DNA of 64,000 bases from Phytoseiulus persimilis. Lineage: Eukaryota > Arthropoda > Arachnida > Mesostigmata > Phytoseiidae. Location of the stretch: the NCBI GenBank assembly GCA_037576195.1, contig CM075101.1:13826001-13890000 (forward strand). The letters run 5' to 3'. The notes below the pieces were generated by a model. The model ran no database searches, was not told where the DNA came from, and saw only the letters and a list, made by a program, of their open reading frames with translations. The position numbers and the translations under genes are program-made. Below are positions 13,169-27,500 of the stretch, one piece after another. Each line of letters starts with the position of its first letter. Positions within the stretch are counted from its first letter, which is position 1.

Positions 13169-16100
13169 CCTGATCGATTGTAACGGAGCCGCTTGCGATG
13201 TGTTTTGTTACGGTGAGTTGTAACGCCGTTCGTTCAGTCGCAATCAGTTTCCCGAGCGAAGGTTTCTGCTGGAGTCGGCGATTAAGGAACACATTCCATT
13301 CTCCGACGGGGGCTCCCGTTAACAACGCTCACCTCATATTGCTGTATTTCCCTGAGGTTGTTTCCCTTTGTGTATGGGCTGTGTATACTCCGGAGGCGGC
13401 TAGCTGGAGGCAGACAGATGTTCGACGATGCGTTCATCCAGTAAGTTTCGAATCGTTGGCGCGATAGATGGGTGGGGAGGAGAATAGTTTCAACGAGCGA
13501 GGAGAAGACGCCTGGGAAAGGGCGGCCGACCACAAAGCCAGATCTTCAGTTCAGACTTCGACAACAGGATAGCCAACGCGAAGGTTAGTCGTTGTCCAAG
13601 TGTAGTGACAACAGTGGTGACAGTGGACGTTATCGCCTTTCTGGATACACCTGATAGCGGATCTCGAAGAACTGCTCTGGATTAGTTATTGCACCCTGTG
13701 TCACTCGAGAGGACGCGAACTTTCTGCTTCTGCTAACAGTTCTGAGCGGTGCCGCCGCCGGACAGGACAGCAGCATCAGGTCGGTGGTTTCTTCGGATGA
13801 CTCTCCTCTGTTTCCATGGATCTGCTTCGCCAGACGCCGAGCGGCTATAATCTTCGACGTCGTATCATTCGCAACACGTAGAAATGACCGGTTTCCGGCT
13901 CGCTTCGCACTCGATGCGGATTGAGCATCGAAGGCAATCACGAGAGCGCCAGAATGTACGCCAGAACCTTGGGCGAACCCTTTTCCCGAAGTCGAATGAT
14001 GACCGCTTACAATGAACTTCTGCGATCGAAGCTTGCAGTGTCAAGAGCCGGCTCTGCGTTTACGTACAACTTGTTGCCGCGAACTATATGTACCCAAATA
14101 GCTGTGATCAGGGAAGACGAATGGTCAGTTTCGTCACCGTTCAGTGATGATTGATTCAATTTGACAGTTCTCTACCTCAAGTTTCCCGACAGCCTCGAGC
14201 TTTGGTAATATTTGCGCGCTTGGGGTCTGTGTCACGGTGCTAGGAGTGCATTGCACAAAGCAAATGAAAGCATCGTCGGACGGTTTGATTGCTGGAATGA
14301 TGCGAAAGAAAATCTCATGACACACAATTGCCCGTCGTGAACCATGCATTAGTTGTTGGCGCTGCTGAATACCGGACCCGGCTTCTGGGAATGCTCTAGG
14401 GCACCAAAGTTTTGATTCCAACTGCCTCCTCCGTCTGCGGCTGTCGATGTTGTAGGTTGACTTGTCTTGTGTTCCGACCCAGGAGTCGTCACCCGTTGTC
14501 GTCGATATTCTCGTCTACGACGACGATGATGCCGCTTACGGCCTCGCCTGATTTCGGAGACACACGCGGCATGTGGCACCTGGGAGAAAATGGAATTCCG
14601 GGCTCCTCCTCATGCGTCGGATTCCGAGTGCTGAGCACATGATCAGATGTCAGCGTGGCGAGGCGACAGGCGGCGCTCTGACTAACTTCAAGTCGAGGAG
14701 AAGCACAATAGGAATCTAAAGATGATGGAATCAAAGTCTTCGACATGGGTGTGCGGCGTTGATTTCTGGAATCAGCAATCGGAGACGTTGACCCGGTCTG
14801 TGGTCAAAGGCTTCAGAAAACGAGTACAATCGCACAACTGTACATCGATCAACATTGCGTAGGAAGTTTCGGCTACCATGTCTGGCAGTCTGAAAGAGAT
14901 CGAATTCGGACCGACGACACCCTACCGCAATTTATTGGATTCCGAATTGTATACGCCCCCCCCCCCCCCCCCCCCTCGGGGAATCCAGTTCTGGTTCCGA
15001 CTATTGCTCCGAACTGACCACTCTATTGGCGTTTCCAGCCGAACTATTGGCTCGATTATCCGGATCCCAATGACATGAAGATCTCGAAACATGAGCTCAG
15101 AGACGGTGACCTGAGGGCTTTTCGCTCTTCGTCGAGAGGTTCGAAAGCGCTGGAGATTTCCATGCTTCCATGCCAAGAACTTCGGCTCGGGTCACTCCGG
15201 CATTCTCGCTGAAAGTCCGGTGTCGTCAGACTGGAATCATTGTGGCGTCAAGTCATCGCTTGACTTACCCAGCTGCTTCCGAGCCCAGAAACGTCTTCAG
15301 AAAGTCTTAAGCGATCCACAAGCACGAGAGGCTAACACTCCCGTCTTGGCCGAACGGCGATTCTTGTGGGAGCAGCCGCCGAACACAAATCTTCAAGAAA
15401 CCTAGCGAAATACTCGAAGAATCAAACAACGACAGGATCGCATCTCTCCCCCGTATTCAACACTGGTTCCCCAATACGCAGTTTCAATCTCTTCATGTCA
15501 TCTGACATCAGAGTGTCACTGGGAGCGGCTGCCTGCGAATGGCGGCAGTAAGAGCTGCCTAATCATTAGACTGCACACTGCTAATCTTCGCCCACCACCT
15601 ACAAACGCGTCCGAGATAGAGGAAGCTTTGCTCGCTCGCGATCAAGTCCGGCGCACGAGAAGAGTCATGAGAACATTTATGACAATTTTCATCTCGCAAG
15701 CAGAGGGTTTCACGCTATATTGAGGCTCGAAACCGACCCGTGGCAAATAATCTATAATCCGTCCTCCCCTCCTCTCCAATCGATACACGCTGGACATTCC
15801 CAATAGATTTGCTCGCTCCGCCCGAGCCCAGATATCGCAAATTGGAACAACGCGATCGGCGTTCAGGCCAACAATAGCTTGTTCCAAAACGAGAAACAAT
15901 GAATCATTTCAAAAAGACCTGTCGGTCCGATGTTGTGAGCATGCAGTTGTCAGTCCGAGAACATCTGCTGCTCGTTTTTCGGCAGCCGCCGCTACACTGA
16001 GAGCGCGGGGGAACCTCACCGACACCTGAGACAGGAGTGTATTTATCCTTGGGAGTGGTATTGAAGGATCTCATGTTAGTGAAACAATCTTTTGAACAAT

Positions 16101-19100
16101 CCGACGATTCAAAAATTCCCTTCCAATATATTATACACTCATACCAACATTTCCAAGTGGATTTCCATGATTGGCTTAGTTTGCAGCAAGAAAACACGGA
16201 TATTCCATGGCAACCTCCCGCAGTTCTCCCATCCACAGAGTTCCTAACGTTCATCTGGTCGGAAGAGTAACGCTGAAGTCTGATTCTCGGAAACCCAACG
16301 TGCGACCAGTTACATTGGGTAGGCTCTACGGATCAGCTTTTGGGTTGACCGTTTTCCTGTCGAACGTCAAGAATGTGGGCGGGGGTCCACTCCAACTACT
16401 TTGGATCCGATGGACTGTTCCTAGAAGTCCATGAGAGATAATCCAGGATACGAGGACTGAGCTATAAGCAAACAGATCCAAGCAACCCTTCGGATTACTT
16501 GTAACATCCATGGTCTCGTTTCCAGAACAAATAGTTCACGCTAGATGGTTCCGTTGCGACGATCAGGATTTTTGAAGGCCGAATTCTTTGGCAGCATTCC
16601 GAGCAAGGTGTCTGATTCTCGGCCGATATCCCGAACACATTAGCGAAATCGTCCATCGATTGTTTAACAGAATCTGCCTTACGCTTCCTTGTCTACATTA
16701 CACGTACCTTTCTGGCCATAGCTGTGGCGCGTTTCAGGCGAAAAATGTCTCAACTTCCCTCTCCTGTTCCGTTAATCAATCCGAAAGAACCTACCGATTT
16801 TTGGATTGGGACGTGATTCTATCGTTGTTCCTGATCGATGATACTCAGAATTCCCTCGATCACTCAGGAGCCGACGCCCCGCGGCTCAACACTTTCACCT
16901 GAGGTTCGGTGCAGTGAAGCGTTACATTCGACTGCAATGTGTCACGAATGGATGCTTTAATTGAATGCACACGAACACGTTGAGCAGGTTTCGCCTGAGG
17001 GACATGAATAAATATGTACGTAGATGATTCTGAGAGCTGGATGGATGATGATTTCCATTCACGCTCGCCTGATCATTCTGCAATGCCAGCATGTTTATCG
17101 GTTGTCAATGAGGACCGGGTTCAGCGTGGGGATCCCTCGAGGAACCCGTTGGGTAACAGGAGTCGTATGGACGAGAATAGTAGCGGACGCAACGGAAATT
17201 CCCACTGAGGGTGAATAGATCAACGTGAAAACATTTCATGGCTCACTACAAACAAAACAAAAACACCTGTGACAGTAAACGATTCCCGCGCGGGAGTACG
17301 CTCGAAGAAAGAACTACAAAGTGGGTAAAAGGTCAGTTGACGTCGTCGGAAAAATTGAGGGGCTTCCGCCAAGCTCCAATAGATCGATCAGAATAAGCTC
17401 AATCGTGCACTGTCACGTCTGCTGAAGTGGTTCGGCGAGACCCGATGCTGCCATTGAAGCCGCTCGCATCGAAATAAGTTGAGACTTGATTCACCTGCGA
17501 TTTCTTCGTTCTGCTCGCCACAAATACGAACGAGGAACCGTTGCGACGCTAGCAGGATGCTATACGCCGGTAGGTCGCGCATCTGTTCGAAGTAGATTAG
17601 CTATGATGATACAACCAACGCCGGAACAGGAAGACACGATCCCACTGCTGCCGATGGGCTGTCGGGTTTTGGCCGCACCGGTACAATCGCCATCGTTCCT
17701 TGGCATTGATGAGGCTTCTGATGCTCTTGTCGCATCGGTAGCGACAAACAGGACATCATACGGTTCTACACTCGTCAAATGTCGGGATGCTCGAAACCCC
17801 GACAATTCCAAACGTAGACGACGTGGATAACGGTGAATGTTGACACAGATGATTTGAAAACGGCGTCATCTTCCTGGCGGGCTGTAAGGATACTTTTGGG
17901 ATTGAGCGAACGGAGGACGCGTCGGCGCCGAGAGACCCGACGCCAGAGCTCCTCACAAACCCATGGCTCGTCCAGAAGGCGGTGGGAACACAGCGGAAGT
18001 GAACCTTGGTAGCGATCGGTGCGCAATGGCGCATCGGAGCTAACCAGAGATTCCTTCACGGCTCGTTTGACGTGCAGTAATTTCGCTGTATGCCGCTGCT
18101 GCTGTTCGGGTGCTGCTGTCGCCGATGACGACCATGTCGATGGCGGTGTTGCTCCTGACCACACAAACAGCGAATACGGTAGTTTGCGTTCGATGATTTA
18201 AGTGCGCAATGGAGCTTGACTCGAGTCGAAGCCGCCCGACTGTTCGCAGAACAGAGAAGACGGACCAAGTAGCCACGACAAGGCTCCTGCCGGCGTTATT
18301 GGCGACTGATTGGCTTCGCCTTTCTGAAAATCAACCGAGCGGTAGTTGATGGTGGACTGCACGAGAATCTCTGAACGCCAACGAACGGACGCAAGGACGG
18401 ATCACCAGAGAGAAAAACTTCTTCAAGTGTGCCACTTCAACTACTCGGTCTTAGTTGCCGGTCCCGGAGCAGACCTCAAGCCGCGGCTCATACACACCCT
18501 ATACGTGGAGGGATCTGCTGCGAAGACGGTCAAAGCTGCCAGCGAGTTGAATCAAAGTGACAGAACCCCACATCGCTGCTTTGCTCAGTTTGAACGTTCA
18601 CTTCGGAAAGTTCTTCCGCTTGTTGTCGTTCGTGACGCGCTGAATGACGGCGGTTGTGGCTGTGGTAGGAGACCTCGACCGACCAACCCGCCCGACTGTC
18701 CGTTTGGCCGCCCGCTCCAAAGATCTAGCCAACGTCAACCGCTTCAACTTCACGTCACGTCGGAAGTCTTCGAACTCAACAATAACTTTCCGGAGTGACT
18801 GACATCCAAACAGGCAGAACTATATCCTGAACAAATCCCAATCTTGCTCCGAGGAGGAAAATCAAGGAGGAGGTGGATTGACCTCGTTATCGCTGATGCT
18901 CGCATCCGAATAACTGCGCGATTTCTCGCTTGAGCACACCCTCGTCAAACAAACATTTCGAGGTTTCAATCTGTGACGGGGATTCAAAGATCCCCCCTTC
19001 CGTTTCCGATCGATTCCCCAAGGGTGCCCCCATCTCAGAAAAGCACCATGTGAATTTCCGTGGACGAGTTTCCTGAACCGCCGCTGCGGTTCCCCCCAGA

Positions 19101-22100
19101 GGAATTGCAACTCTTGCGGATGAGCGTGTCTTTGCGAAAGTCGTCAGATTCAAAAATGCTCCGCCTCGACGTTTGAGTTCAACTGAAATATGAGAGAAAC
19201 AACCACTGCACCCGACTAAATTTAGTAGAACCCGAAGCGATCGTCTTGGGAACAAGCAAATCGTGGATCTTGAATGTGACAAAATCGTAGTTATAAGGTT
19301 TTGCTGGAATCGCCGATGCATCATGTCTCTCGCAATCGCGTGCGACCGAACCAGGATAACGATTCTCTGACTGGTGACGATTTCGTCTCCTTTGCGTCCG
19401 GCTATCTATCTGGAACAGAAGAGGAACGCCACCATAAATGCTGCCACCGCGATCAACCCGATTCCTGGCACCGTTTTTGGGAACGATACTCGCGCAGAGA
19501 ACTCCACTAAATCCTCCAAGCAGATCTGGGAAAAAATCTCGCGGAATCTCGCGTTGACGGACAGAACTGCAAGAGTAGCGGCGTTTTCGGCACCAACAGA
19601 AAGGAATCAAACTGTTGTATCTCCGATCGGCGTTCCTGAAGAAATGTTCGAATGTGATTTTTCCTGGCTCGGCTTATCTGCCTAATCTGTTATTATTTCA
19701 AACAAAGACGGAATACGCCACAGTCGGAGTAGAAAGACAGGGCTCTTAGCCGGCTTCGCTTCCCGATCGTGGAGCGTTTTCTTTCGACTTCGTACTGTAA
19801 ACGCGACAACTAATCATGCCGGATGATAGTATACGATTCGGATCGAAAGCAGTCTAGGGAACCGCGGACCCATAGGAGTTTTCCCTCGATGTGGAGGAGC
19901 CCCGAAACCGCCTCGCCCTATTTCCTCGATCGGAACCAGGATCCAGCCGACAAGAAGACCGAGTGGCCAGCCCGGCGCGATACCACGGGCTACCTCACTT
20001 CGAGTATGGTTTGCACAACAGCCCTCCGCTTCGGGCTTGTGCCGGGGAGAAATACCTGGGACACAAGCCCGGGAAAGAGTCTTGCGGAGCGCAAGGGGAG
20101 GCGCCTCCGGTTCGCCGGAATTCTTAAAGTTGCTCTTTGAGGCGGCCTGATTGTTCGCTGGGAAGTTTGGAGTCGTTCACGAAGCTTGCAGTGGTTTGCG
20201 CACCGGCTGTCAAGATCTCACCGAGTGGTCATCGATTTCTCTTGGCGAGAGCCCGAAACGTGACAAACTATGAAAAGATCGGTGTTGCGTTGGACCGCTG
20301 TGAGAATTCAATCAAAGGCTCGGCGATACGACAGCGTGATCCGTGAAACAGGTAGCTTGCTAGTTATTCGCTGTTTGAGTTCGTTTCACGTGTGCTGCTA
20401 CAGCAGCTCGAGCTGCTCGATCTTCGGATTAGAAGACAACAGAGTTGTTTGCTCGTGGCGGGTTGGCAGGCCGACGAACCGATCCGCGGAACGACTGCGA
20501 GTCCGTAGTGTCTGGGGCGCCCTTCCTATCTAGTTGTTTGTCTGTCCTGCTTGCTTCCCGCCGCCGCCACCGTCGCTCGGCTGACTCGTTCGGCTGTCTC
20601 CAGACGTACCGGAGCGAACCTGCCGGCTGAGAAGTCGCACCGAGTTAGCGGTGAGGCGCTAACAAGGAACAGGGTGGTGAAATGAAAAGAGCCACTACCA
20701 ACCACCACAACCAACACCAGCCATAACAGCAGCGACCGGCCCGGGCGTCTAGTGAGGAGCCCGTCAGCTAACACCAAAAGCACCGTATGACGCCGATGAT
20801 GACGGTCGAAGGAGGCCGCGAGCTTCTTCTGTGTTTGTTGTGTGAGAGAGTCCAGTCGTGTTTCGGCGATCAGATAAATTAATTGTTCGACAGGAAAATC
20901 AACACTTGCCCGGCTATACCACGGAGCTCCGGTTTTCACCGCGTGTCCAACACTGGCTCACAGCTCCAAACAATGGCGGAAGAGTCCCGGCAGAATTCCA
21001 AGTCTTCGATCCCCTTCGAAAAACCATGCGTTAGTGAGACGTTAATGTTTTCCGACGCTGACGTGATTGAGGGATTCGCGACCACGACTCGGGTTGCTCA
21101 ATCTAATAACAGCGTCAGCGACGGCGGCGATAATAAAAGCTGTATTTTGAGCGTCGAATAACAAACACGTTTTCGACTCATTGAAGGGAAATATCCGTTC
21201 TCAGGGTTGAGGCGGTGACGTAACGGGTTCGGAAACGTCTTCGAAAGGGCGTAGGGCACTCATAGGAGGATGAAGCGATGCACGGATCAGCAAGCGCACG
21301 ATTCACGCGCATGTATTACGCAAAACTCATTCCAACCCCTTCTCGGAATACTCTCAAACACTTTGTCAGCTCACAGGAGGGCGGTTGCTGTCCGAGCGAC
21401 AATCGTGATCGATTCATTCTCACTTCGGGCTGGACATAGCGGTTCACAGCGTCGATTTTTCCCTTGTGCGGCTGTTGTGGCTTTCGCTTTGTTCCTTTCA
21501 GAGCCAGGTTCAATATTCGTTCTCTCCTCTGCTCCGATTAACGCCTCCTTCTGAGCATTGTAAGATGTCCTTCATCTGCCTAGTTTGAGAAATGCTTCGG
21601 AGAATAATCATAGGAATTCTACGATCAGGCCTCTGAAGTTGTCGGCGCTTTCCTGTTGGGAATCCATTCCGGTGTGGAACGTGTGTTCGTGAGCCGGTCG
21701 GAATAGATGTTGAGACTTAGGGTTCCCGAGATGAGTTGGGAGTCCCAGAGTCCGACCGGTTCCGTCGAAGACCGTGGTGGACTGAGACTGGGAAGCTATC
21801 TTGGGGTAGAAGACGGGAACGACCTGCGAAGAATGCAGTGGTTTTTCCGAGCGATTCGATCCGAAGAATGGAACCGCTAGTCGAGGCGTTCCGATCGAGG
21901 TTTCGTGGGCTTCCGGCGGATCATACGACAATTTTTTTTCCTAGCGAATTCACGGTTTTTGTGAATTTCAATTTTTATGGTCCTGATTTTGCGAAGTTCG
22001 GGAACAGGTCGGGCCGAGTTGCGGAGCATCGAACTGTGTCCGACTCGGACCACAGCCATGATGAGGACGGATCAGGCACGCGCTCATGCTCTTTAACTCC

Positions 22101-24550
22101 AGCCGAAATTTTGTCGCCGCTTGTGGAGCTCATTCAATATTTTCCGATTTCAGATTCCGATTCATTCCGATCTCTAGATCGTCCATAAGTGGACGATCAT
22201 CAGCTGTCTTAGCTGATGTTGATCAGAGATTTCCTTCCGCGGCGTCTCCATGAGGAATCTGCGGCAGGGGGATCCGTCCAAGAACTGGAATTCCCCATTA
22301 ACATGCTTCCGAAGTTCTGGAGTACTCTGGCGCTTGCCCGGAAAGATGAGGGGAGGTTGACTACGCTTGCAATCCCCTCCTCTCCCAACTTGAGACGGAA
22401 CTCGTTCGTTCCTCTCGGAACGAATGTCGGTCGTGTGAATGAGCATGAGCTTGGCTTCCCGTCTCAAGCTTCTTTTGAAGAGAATCCTCCGGGATCGCAC
22501 GGCAAGGCTCCCATTTTCTCCTCCCGGCTGCAACGGACGCCGTTCGTCGATCGGTTGAGGCATGTTGAATAATGACGAATGAAGCGGAAGGGAATCTTGA
22601 CTAAATTCACTGATTGGACGGTGGAGCGCTTGCCTGCTTTGAATTTTGGTTCCTTCGGCCGGCGTCGGAGCAGCTACTGCTCCGGCTATTCTGGACCGGA
22701 CGGTGTTCGCACAATGAAGAACAGGAAGGATGATGCCCAGTCTGAACACCGGTCTGACCCAGATTTTCGTAAGAAGCAAAAACGCTGAGTAGCGGCGGCA
22801 GTAGTTCTAGCGGCGGCGCAGAAAACAACGACAACAAAAACGGCTTCATGTGATTACTTCTTCAGCAAGCCTGACTACAATGCAGAGATTAATCGGGAGA
22901 TAGAGGAGGAAGATGATAACTGTTCCGTTTGTACAGAGAGAGCAACCACGACGTCGATGGCGGCAGTGCGTTTGGAAAACCACGACTCGATCCAGAGCAC
23001 TGACTCGGGTTCGCGATGGTTCTCTTTGCGGCTCTCGATCGCAATCGAATATCAACAGTTTTCCCCCGTCTCGAGATGAAGTCTGTACAAGACTTTTATT
23101 CGTTTTGATCTCGACGGGATGTCGGTCGATGAAACATCTCTGTGATCGTGTGTTCCATAGCTGCATTAGTGCCGTTTCGCTCTGGTTTCAACCGCAGCCA
23201 TTGCTCAGATCATTCGCGTGGCGCATTCTCGGCGTATAAAAGGGATGCAACAGATGAAAAATCTGTTGTATCCACTTCGGGACCACAATGAAGCCCCGTG
23301 GAATCACATTGTTTCCTCGTAGTAAACCATGGATGGGTGCGGATCATCGTTGACATGTGTTCCGCCGACGTAATGCGGAGTGAAAACGGGAGATGATTCA
23401 TGATGGCGCTGAAAAGCTCGCGAATGAGGATTCCGAGCATTCGATTCCGACCACACTGGGTGCGTGGGCCACTTCGGGAATTCCTCTCGCAGCGCCGCGC
23501 TGGACAACAAATGTCCGATCGCGGTGTGATCTGAGGTTCACGACCAACGACGGCGGAGGAGACGAAGAACAATCTACAGCCACTTTCGCGATTTCACAAG
23601 AGCTTGAGCACCAGCTCAAATGAACGCGTGAAACACAGACTTTCACGAGGAAGAAGAGAAGTCCTTGTCAGCGGGTCGCTTCCATCAGTTTTTGCGCTGG
23701 ACCACTTCAGATGTACTTCACACTTGACTTCACGCATGAATTTTGAGGGAGCACGCGCACACGCGAACCTCGAGCACCTCGGAAAGCTGCCACCGAGGAA
23801 AGTTGTCGCGGAGAGCAGCCGCTAGAAAAATGGAACTGTCCGTCGGGGCCTGCCCGTCGCAGTGGGGCGACGGACAGTTACGGAGGGTTACGCGTGAGCT
23901 GGCGGAACAATTCGCGAGGCAACGCAGAGTGGATTCGAGAAGTTGCAAACAGCCAACTGCGTTCAACGCCTGGTGCTAACGATTACGCGGATGCATATTC
24001 AAAATACTTATGATGGGATCGACGACTGGCCTGCATATTCACTCTCGGTCTCAGTAGGGAAGTTTTCTGCTCGATCGGATCCGCCGATGAGACGTAGAGG
24101 TTCGAAACATTCTCAGCACGACCGCAGTTGAGGTCCACGGCTTCGAGCTGTCGCCGAAACTACCTGATTTCACTGATCGAATGCGTCACTCAACTAACCA
24201 CGTGAGTTGTGCCTGCTCCTCAGAAAGTGGAGAGATGAGTTATGGGTCCCGCGAGTTCCGCTGAAATGCTTTTCGAGGAATGTTCACACCAGAGATTCCT
24301 GAACGATGTAGAGTCTCGTGGACGACCGGAAAAACTAACTAACTAATGGTGGTCAGTAAAAATCCTTGGATCTCGTCCAGAGCGTGAGGCTCCATGGATG
24401 CTTGAGTGGAATATTTGCCAGGACTGAATAGCCGGACATTGGCGCAGAATGTATTTTAAAACTCGTAGCCGTCACGCCCACATGCAGCGCTCGAGCTGCA
24501 TCTGAATGTGAATGAGTTGAAACTAAAGTGCGTGTCATTTTTCTTTCCAG
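13169..24550. other. Region with unresolved open frames only
   Basis: No convincing gene is seen. Minus strand 13520-13336 is an open exon-like segment bounded by an AG (CCCTTTCCCAG) and a good donor (GAG|GTGAGC), but it does not join the CHTOP frame and its product is unrecognised. A 62-codon plus-strand frame starts in good context at 20973 (ACAATGGCGG) and stops at about 21161. Other frames of 140-200 codons occur at minus 19610-19179, plus 21736-22188 and minus 22779-22174, in numbers expected by chance. A 20-base poly-C lies at 14956-14975. CAG/GCC-rich patches at 18.0-18.3, 20.4-20.9 and 22.6-22.85 kb resemble leader or enhancer-like sequence. Parts may be upstream intron of the smash gene. 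Confidence 0.45.
14956..14975. repeat. Poly-C tract (20 bases)
   Basis: A pure run of 20 C lies in non-coding sequence. Similar homopolymer G/C runs recur at 3633-3665, 49653-49664, 56416-56429 and 61879-61904. Confidence 0.9.
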
Positions 24551-27500
24551 AAGAACCCGCTGCGATGCGATAACCACAGCCTCAATAACGGTGGTGCGGA
24601 ATTTTGTCCACCAATAAGAGAGACTGACACGCCTCTCGTCAAGCAGTCGGAATGCCTGGCAGTAGTTTCCGCTATTCGGCCACCTACGAGAGCCCCTACC
24701 TCGATGAATCGGCAGCAGCGGCGTCAGAGAAGCCCGTAGTCACGATTCGCGGCTACGACGATAGAGAAAACACCGCAGCGCGACCGGTAAGTTACGGAAT
24801 CAACAAAGGAACAGTAATGGAACGCGTTCGTCAGACGCACATTGCTTTCCAGTTCCGACGCACCCTCCCCAGCCGATCCCAACCCGTAACGTCAATGCCC
24901 GTCTTGCAGTCACACGTACTTTTTTTCCTTCTTCTTTCCCCTCTCTGAATGAGACTTCCTGTGAATACTTTTCCTGAATATGAATGAAGCTTGTCGACGC
25001 GACCGGCCGCAGCGACCTCCCAAGTAGACAATCGTGCGCATGAGCTCCCGGCGGGGCGGGACCGACTCGAAACACGGCGAAGTTTCACTCGAGCCGTTGC
25101 TTCTGGAAAGCACGGAGGTGAACCCCGCCGACAGAAGTTCGCGAAGGCGCAAAAAGGCAAAGAAGCTCGCGAAGCTTCAGGAGTTCTCTCTCCGCAAGCC
25201 CCTTTCTCGAATAACCACACATTGCCTCAGCCGTTGTCTACTTGGAGGACCCTTCAAAGAAGTCGTTGGCGTTGTGTTCAACGTTCTCAGAGAGAAACCG
25301 ATTTCCTTCTCCTCGTAACCTGCATAACCCGGATCGCCTTCGTCCAAGAATGTTCGCGGCTCGACCGATCCGCGAAGGCTATATCTCTCGAGATTTCACC
25401 CAGGTCCACTTGACCGACTATCCAATTTTCCGCTTTTGCATGGAGCCTCTCTTGAATGTGTCCTCTTGTTGTTTTGCAGATATGCCTGACAGAAGACTAC
25501 GGATCCGCGGGAGGATCTTCTTGTCTTTTAGATGACGGTGGAGGCGGTGGCTGCGACGGGGAGAGTGGGGATGGCGGCGAAGAATCGCCGCCGGCACCTC
25601 TCATAAAAACTCTAGCGACACCGGCTTCGAAACCTCTGCCGATCGATCCGCTACAATTCGTTAAAACACCTGTACCGCCGCTATGTAAACAGGTACTAAG
25701 CGTTTACGTTGCAGTCCGATGAACGTCGCCTGGTCCGAACGATTAGTCTGCGTAGGGAAATCATAACCTTTGACACCGACTCTGTGCCGTTACGTCTTCC
25801 TCAGCCGATTCTAGGTCGTCGTTCTTGGAATTCTCCCCGGATGAACATTCTCACGAGGCCCTGCTCTTGAATAGGAATGTGTTTGCTTTGAGAAGTCATC
25901 CCAGTACGATCGTTTGCGGCTGATCCGTGTCACAAACTCAGAACGTTTATTTTCGTCATCGTCCGCCTTGCGCGACGAACAAACGACATTTTTATTATCT
26001 CTGTTTTCTACTCATCCCCTATCCGCATCCTACACTTTCGGAAAATCGCGGCTTGTGATTCCATCGAGCGCTTCAATGGGAAATTTTGTGTTCACGTGTT
26101 CTAACTGAAATTGAACGAGAATGGTCTACAGGCTGCGCATGGACTCTGTGGGCTTGAATGTGTTCTACAGTCGGGGTTATTCCAAGTTCGAGTTTCCTGT
26201 TTGGTATTGACCAAGTTTGAACGTGCGACGAGCCGTGCGATTGTGCTGGCTCCTACCCCTGCGGAAAATCGTTCTTGAGGAACTCCTCGTGTTTATTTTC
26301 TTTCTGGAACTCAAACGCGATGGCTCTGCGCCGTCTTTATTCGCGTGAAAAAAAAAATGTAACAGGCCAGTGGGGCAGAGGTTCTTCCAAAAGGTTCTGA
26401 ACTCTTAGCATTCAGTTGACACTGAGCGCCAATTAACGAAGCGTTTGCCGGTTCGTCTCTTGGACATCCGAGCTGAGAGCCTTGGCCCATTTTGCACCGT
26501 GAGCGGCGCATATTGAGCAAGCGCTTCGGATCGAATGCTGTGGTGGGCTGACATTCAGAATAAACAGAATTCCATCCGAGCGCAGTCTGGCGTCGATGAC
26601 GGCATTTGAGTTCCGACATTTCTGCCGATTTGGGAAATACTTTGTTGAGTGGTACTAACACAGTAGACCGGGTCGTGGCGGGCTGCTGGAAATCCGCGAG
26701 AGTCGCCATTGACTCTTTCGTCGCACCCGACGCATCGTCACTGCCGATTGATTCATAATGATTTTAGGAAAGAAAAGAAAAAAAAAAGAAAAATAGAGAG
26801 TTCATCGATGCTTGGTGATAACCTGTAATCCCCGAAGGCTCAACCAGCAAGTGTTTACGATTTTTTTTTCTCGCAGGCGGTCGAGCAGATTCAGCTGGCG
26901 ACGGAAAACAAAATTACTAAGGAGAAAGTCAAGGAGGAGGAAGAAGAATGGCAAGCGGTAAGCAATCGAGCCTCATCCCTTCTTCTCTCCATCGACCAAT
27001 CTTTCGATCCGGCCATCAAGCCCCTCATGTTCGGCAATTCATCACTGTTTTTTTCCACACGTCATACGCTGCAGACGACTGAAAAGCCAGCGTGCCGTCT
27101 TTTCGCGATTCTCAGGCCAGCCGACGTCACTGGTCCCATGTTCGGAACTCAAGCGCTTTGAACGGAATCGCAACGGAAGCCTCGCTCTGAGCTTTGGTGG
27201 AACCTCATCTCGTTCATTCGTCATGCAGATGCCGATCTCGTCTTTATGGGGCAGTGCCCTGCATTCCACTCTCGCGCTCTCGTGATTCCATCGCAACGAG
27301 ACACCCAGAAGCTCTGATCCTACGGTTGATGTCATCTTGCTCCAAGTGGCAGTCCCTCCGAGAGAAGGAGAGTCCGAATGCGGACGGGAGGCGGTGGCTT
27401 CGGAGCAAACCGAACTGGAAAATTCGTTGCGATTACTGGAGAGATTCGCAGAAGATGACGCTGGAGCCAACAACATGACTTCCGTGAGGGGATGGGGGCC

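Noticed and set aside
22174-22779. 201-codon minus-strand frame with a hydrophobic start
   Set aside because: The length is within chance expectation, the supposed signal peptide is weak and contains charged residues, and the opposite strand is also open.
27337-27480. Plus-strand exon-like frame ending at ACTTCC|GTGAGG in smash intron 3
   Set aside because: Its possible acceptors enter in phase 1, while the flanking smash exons need phase 0, and the conserved motif is complete without it.
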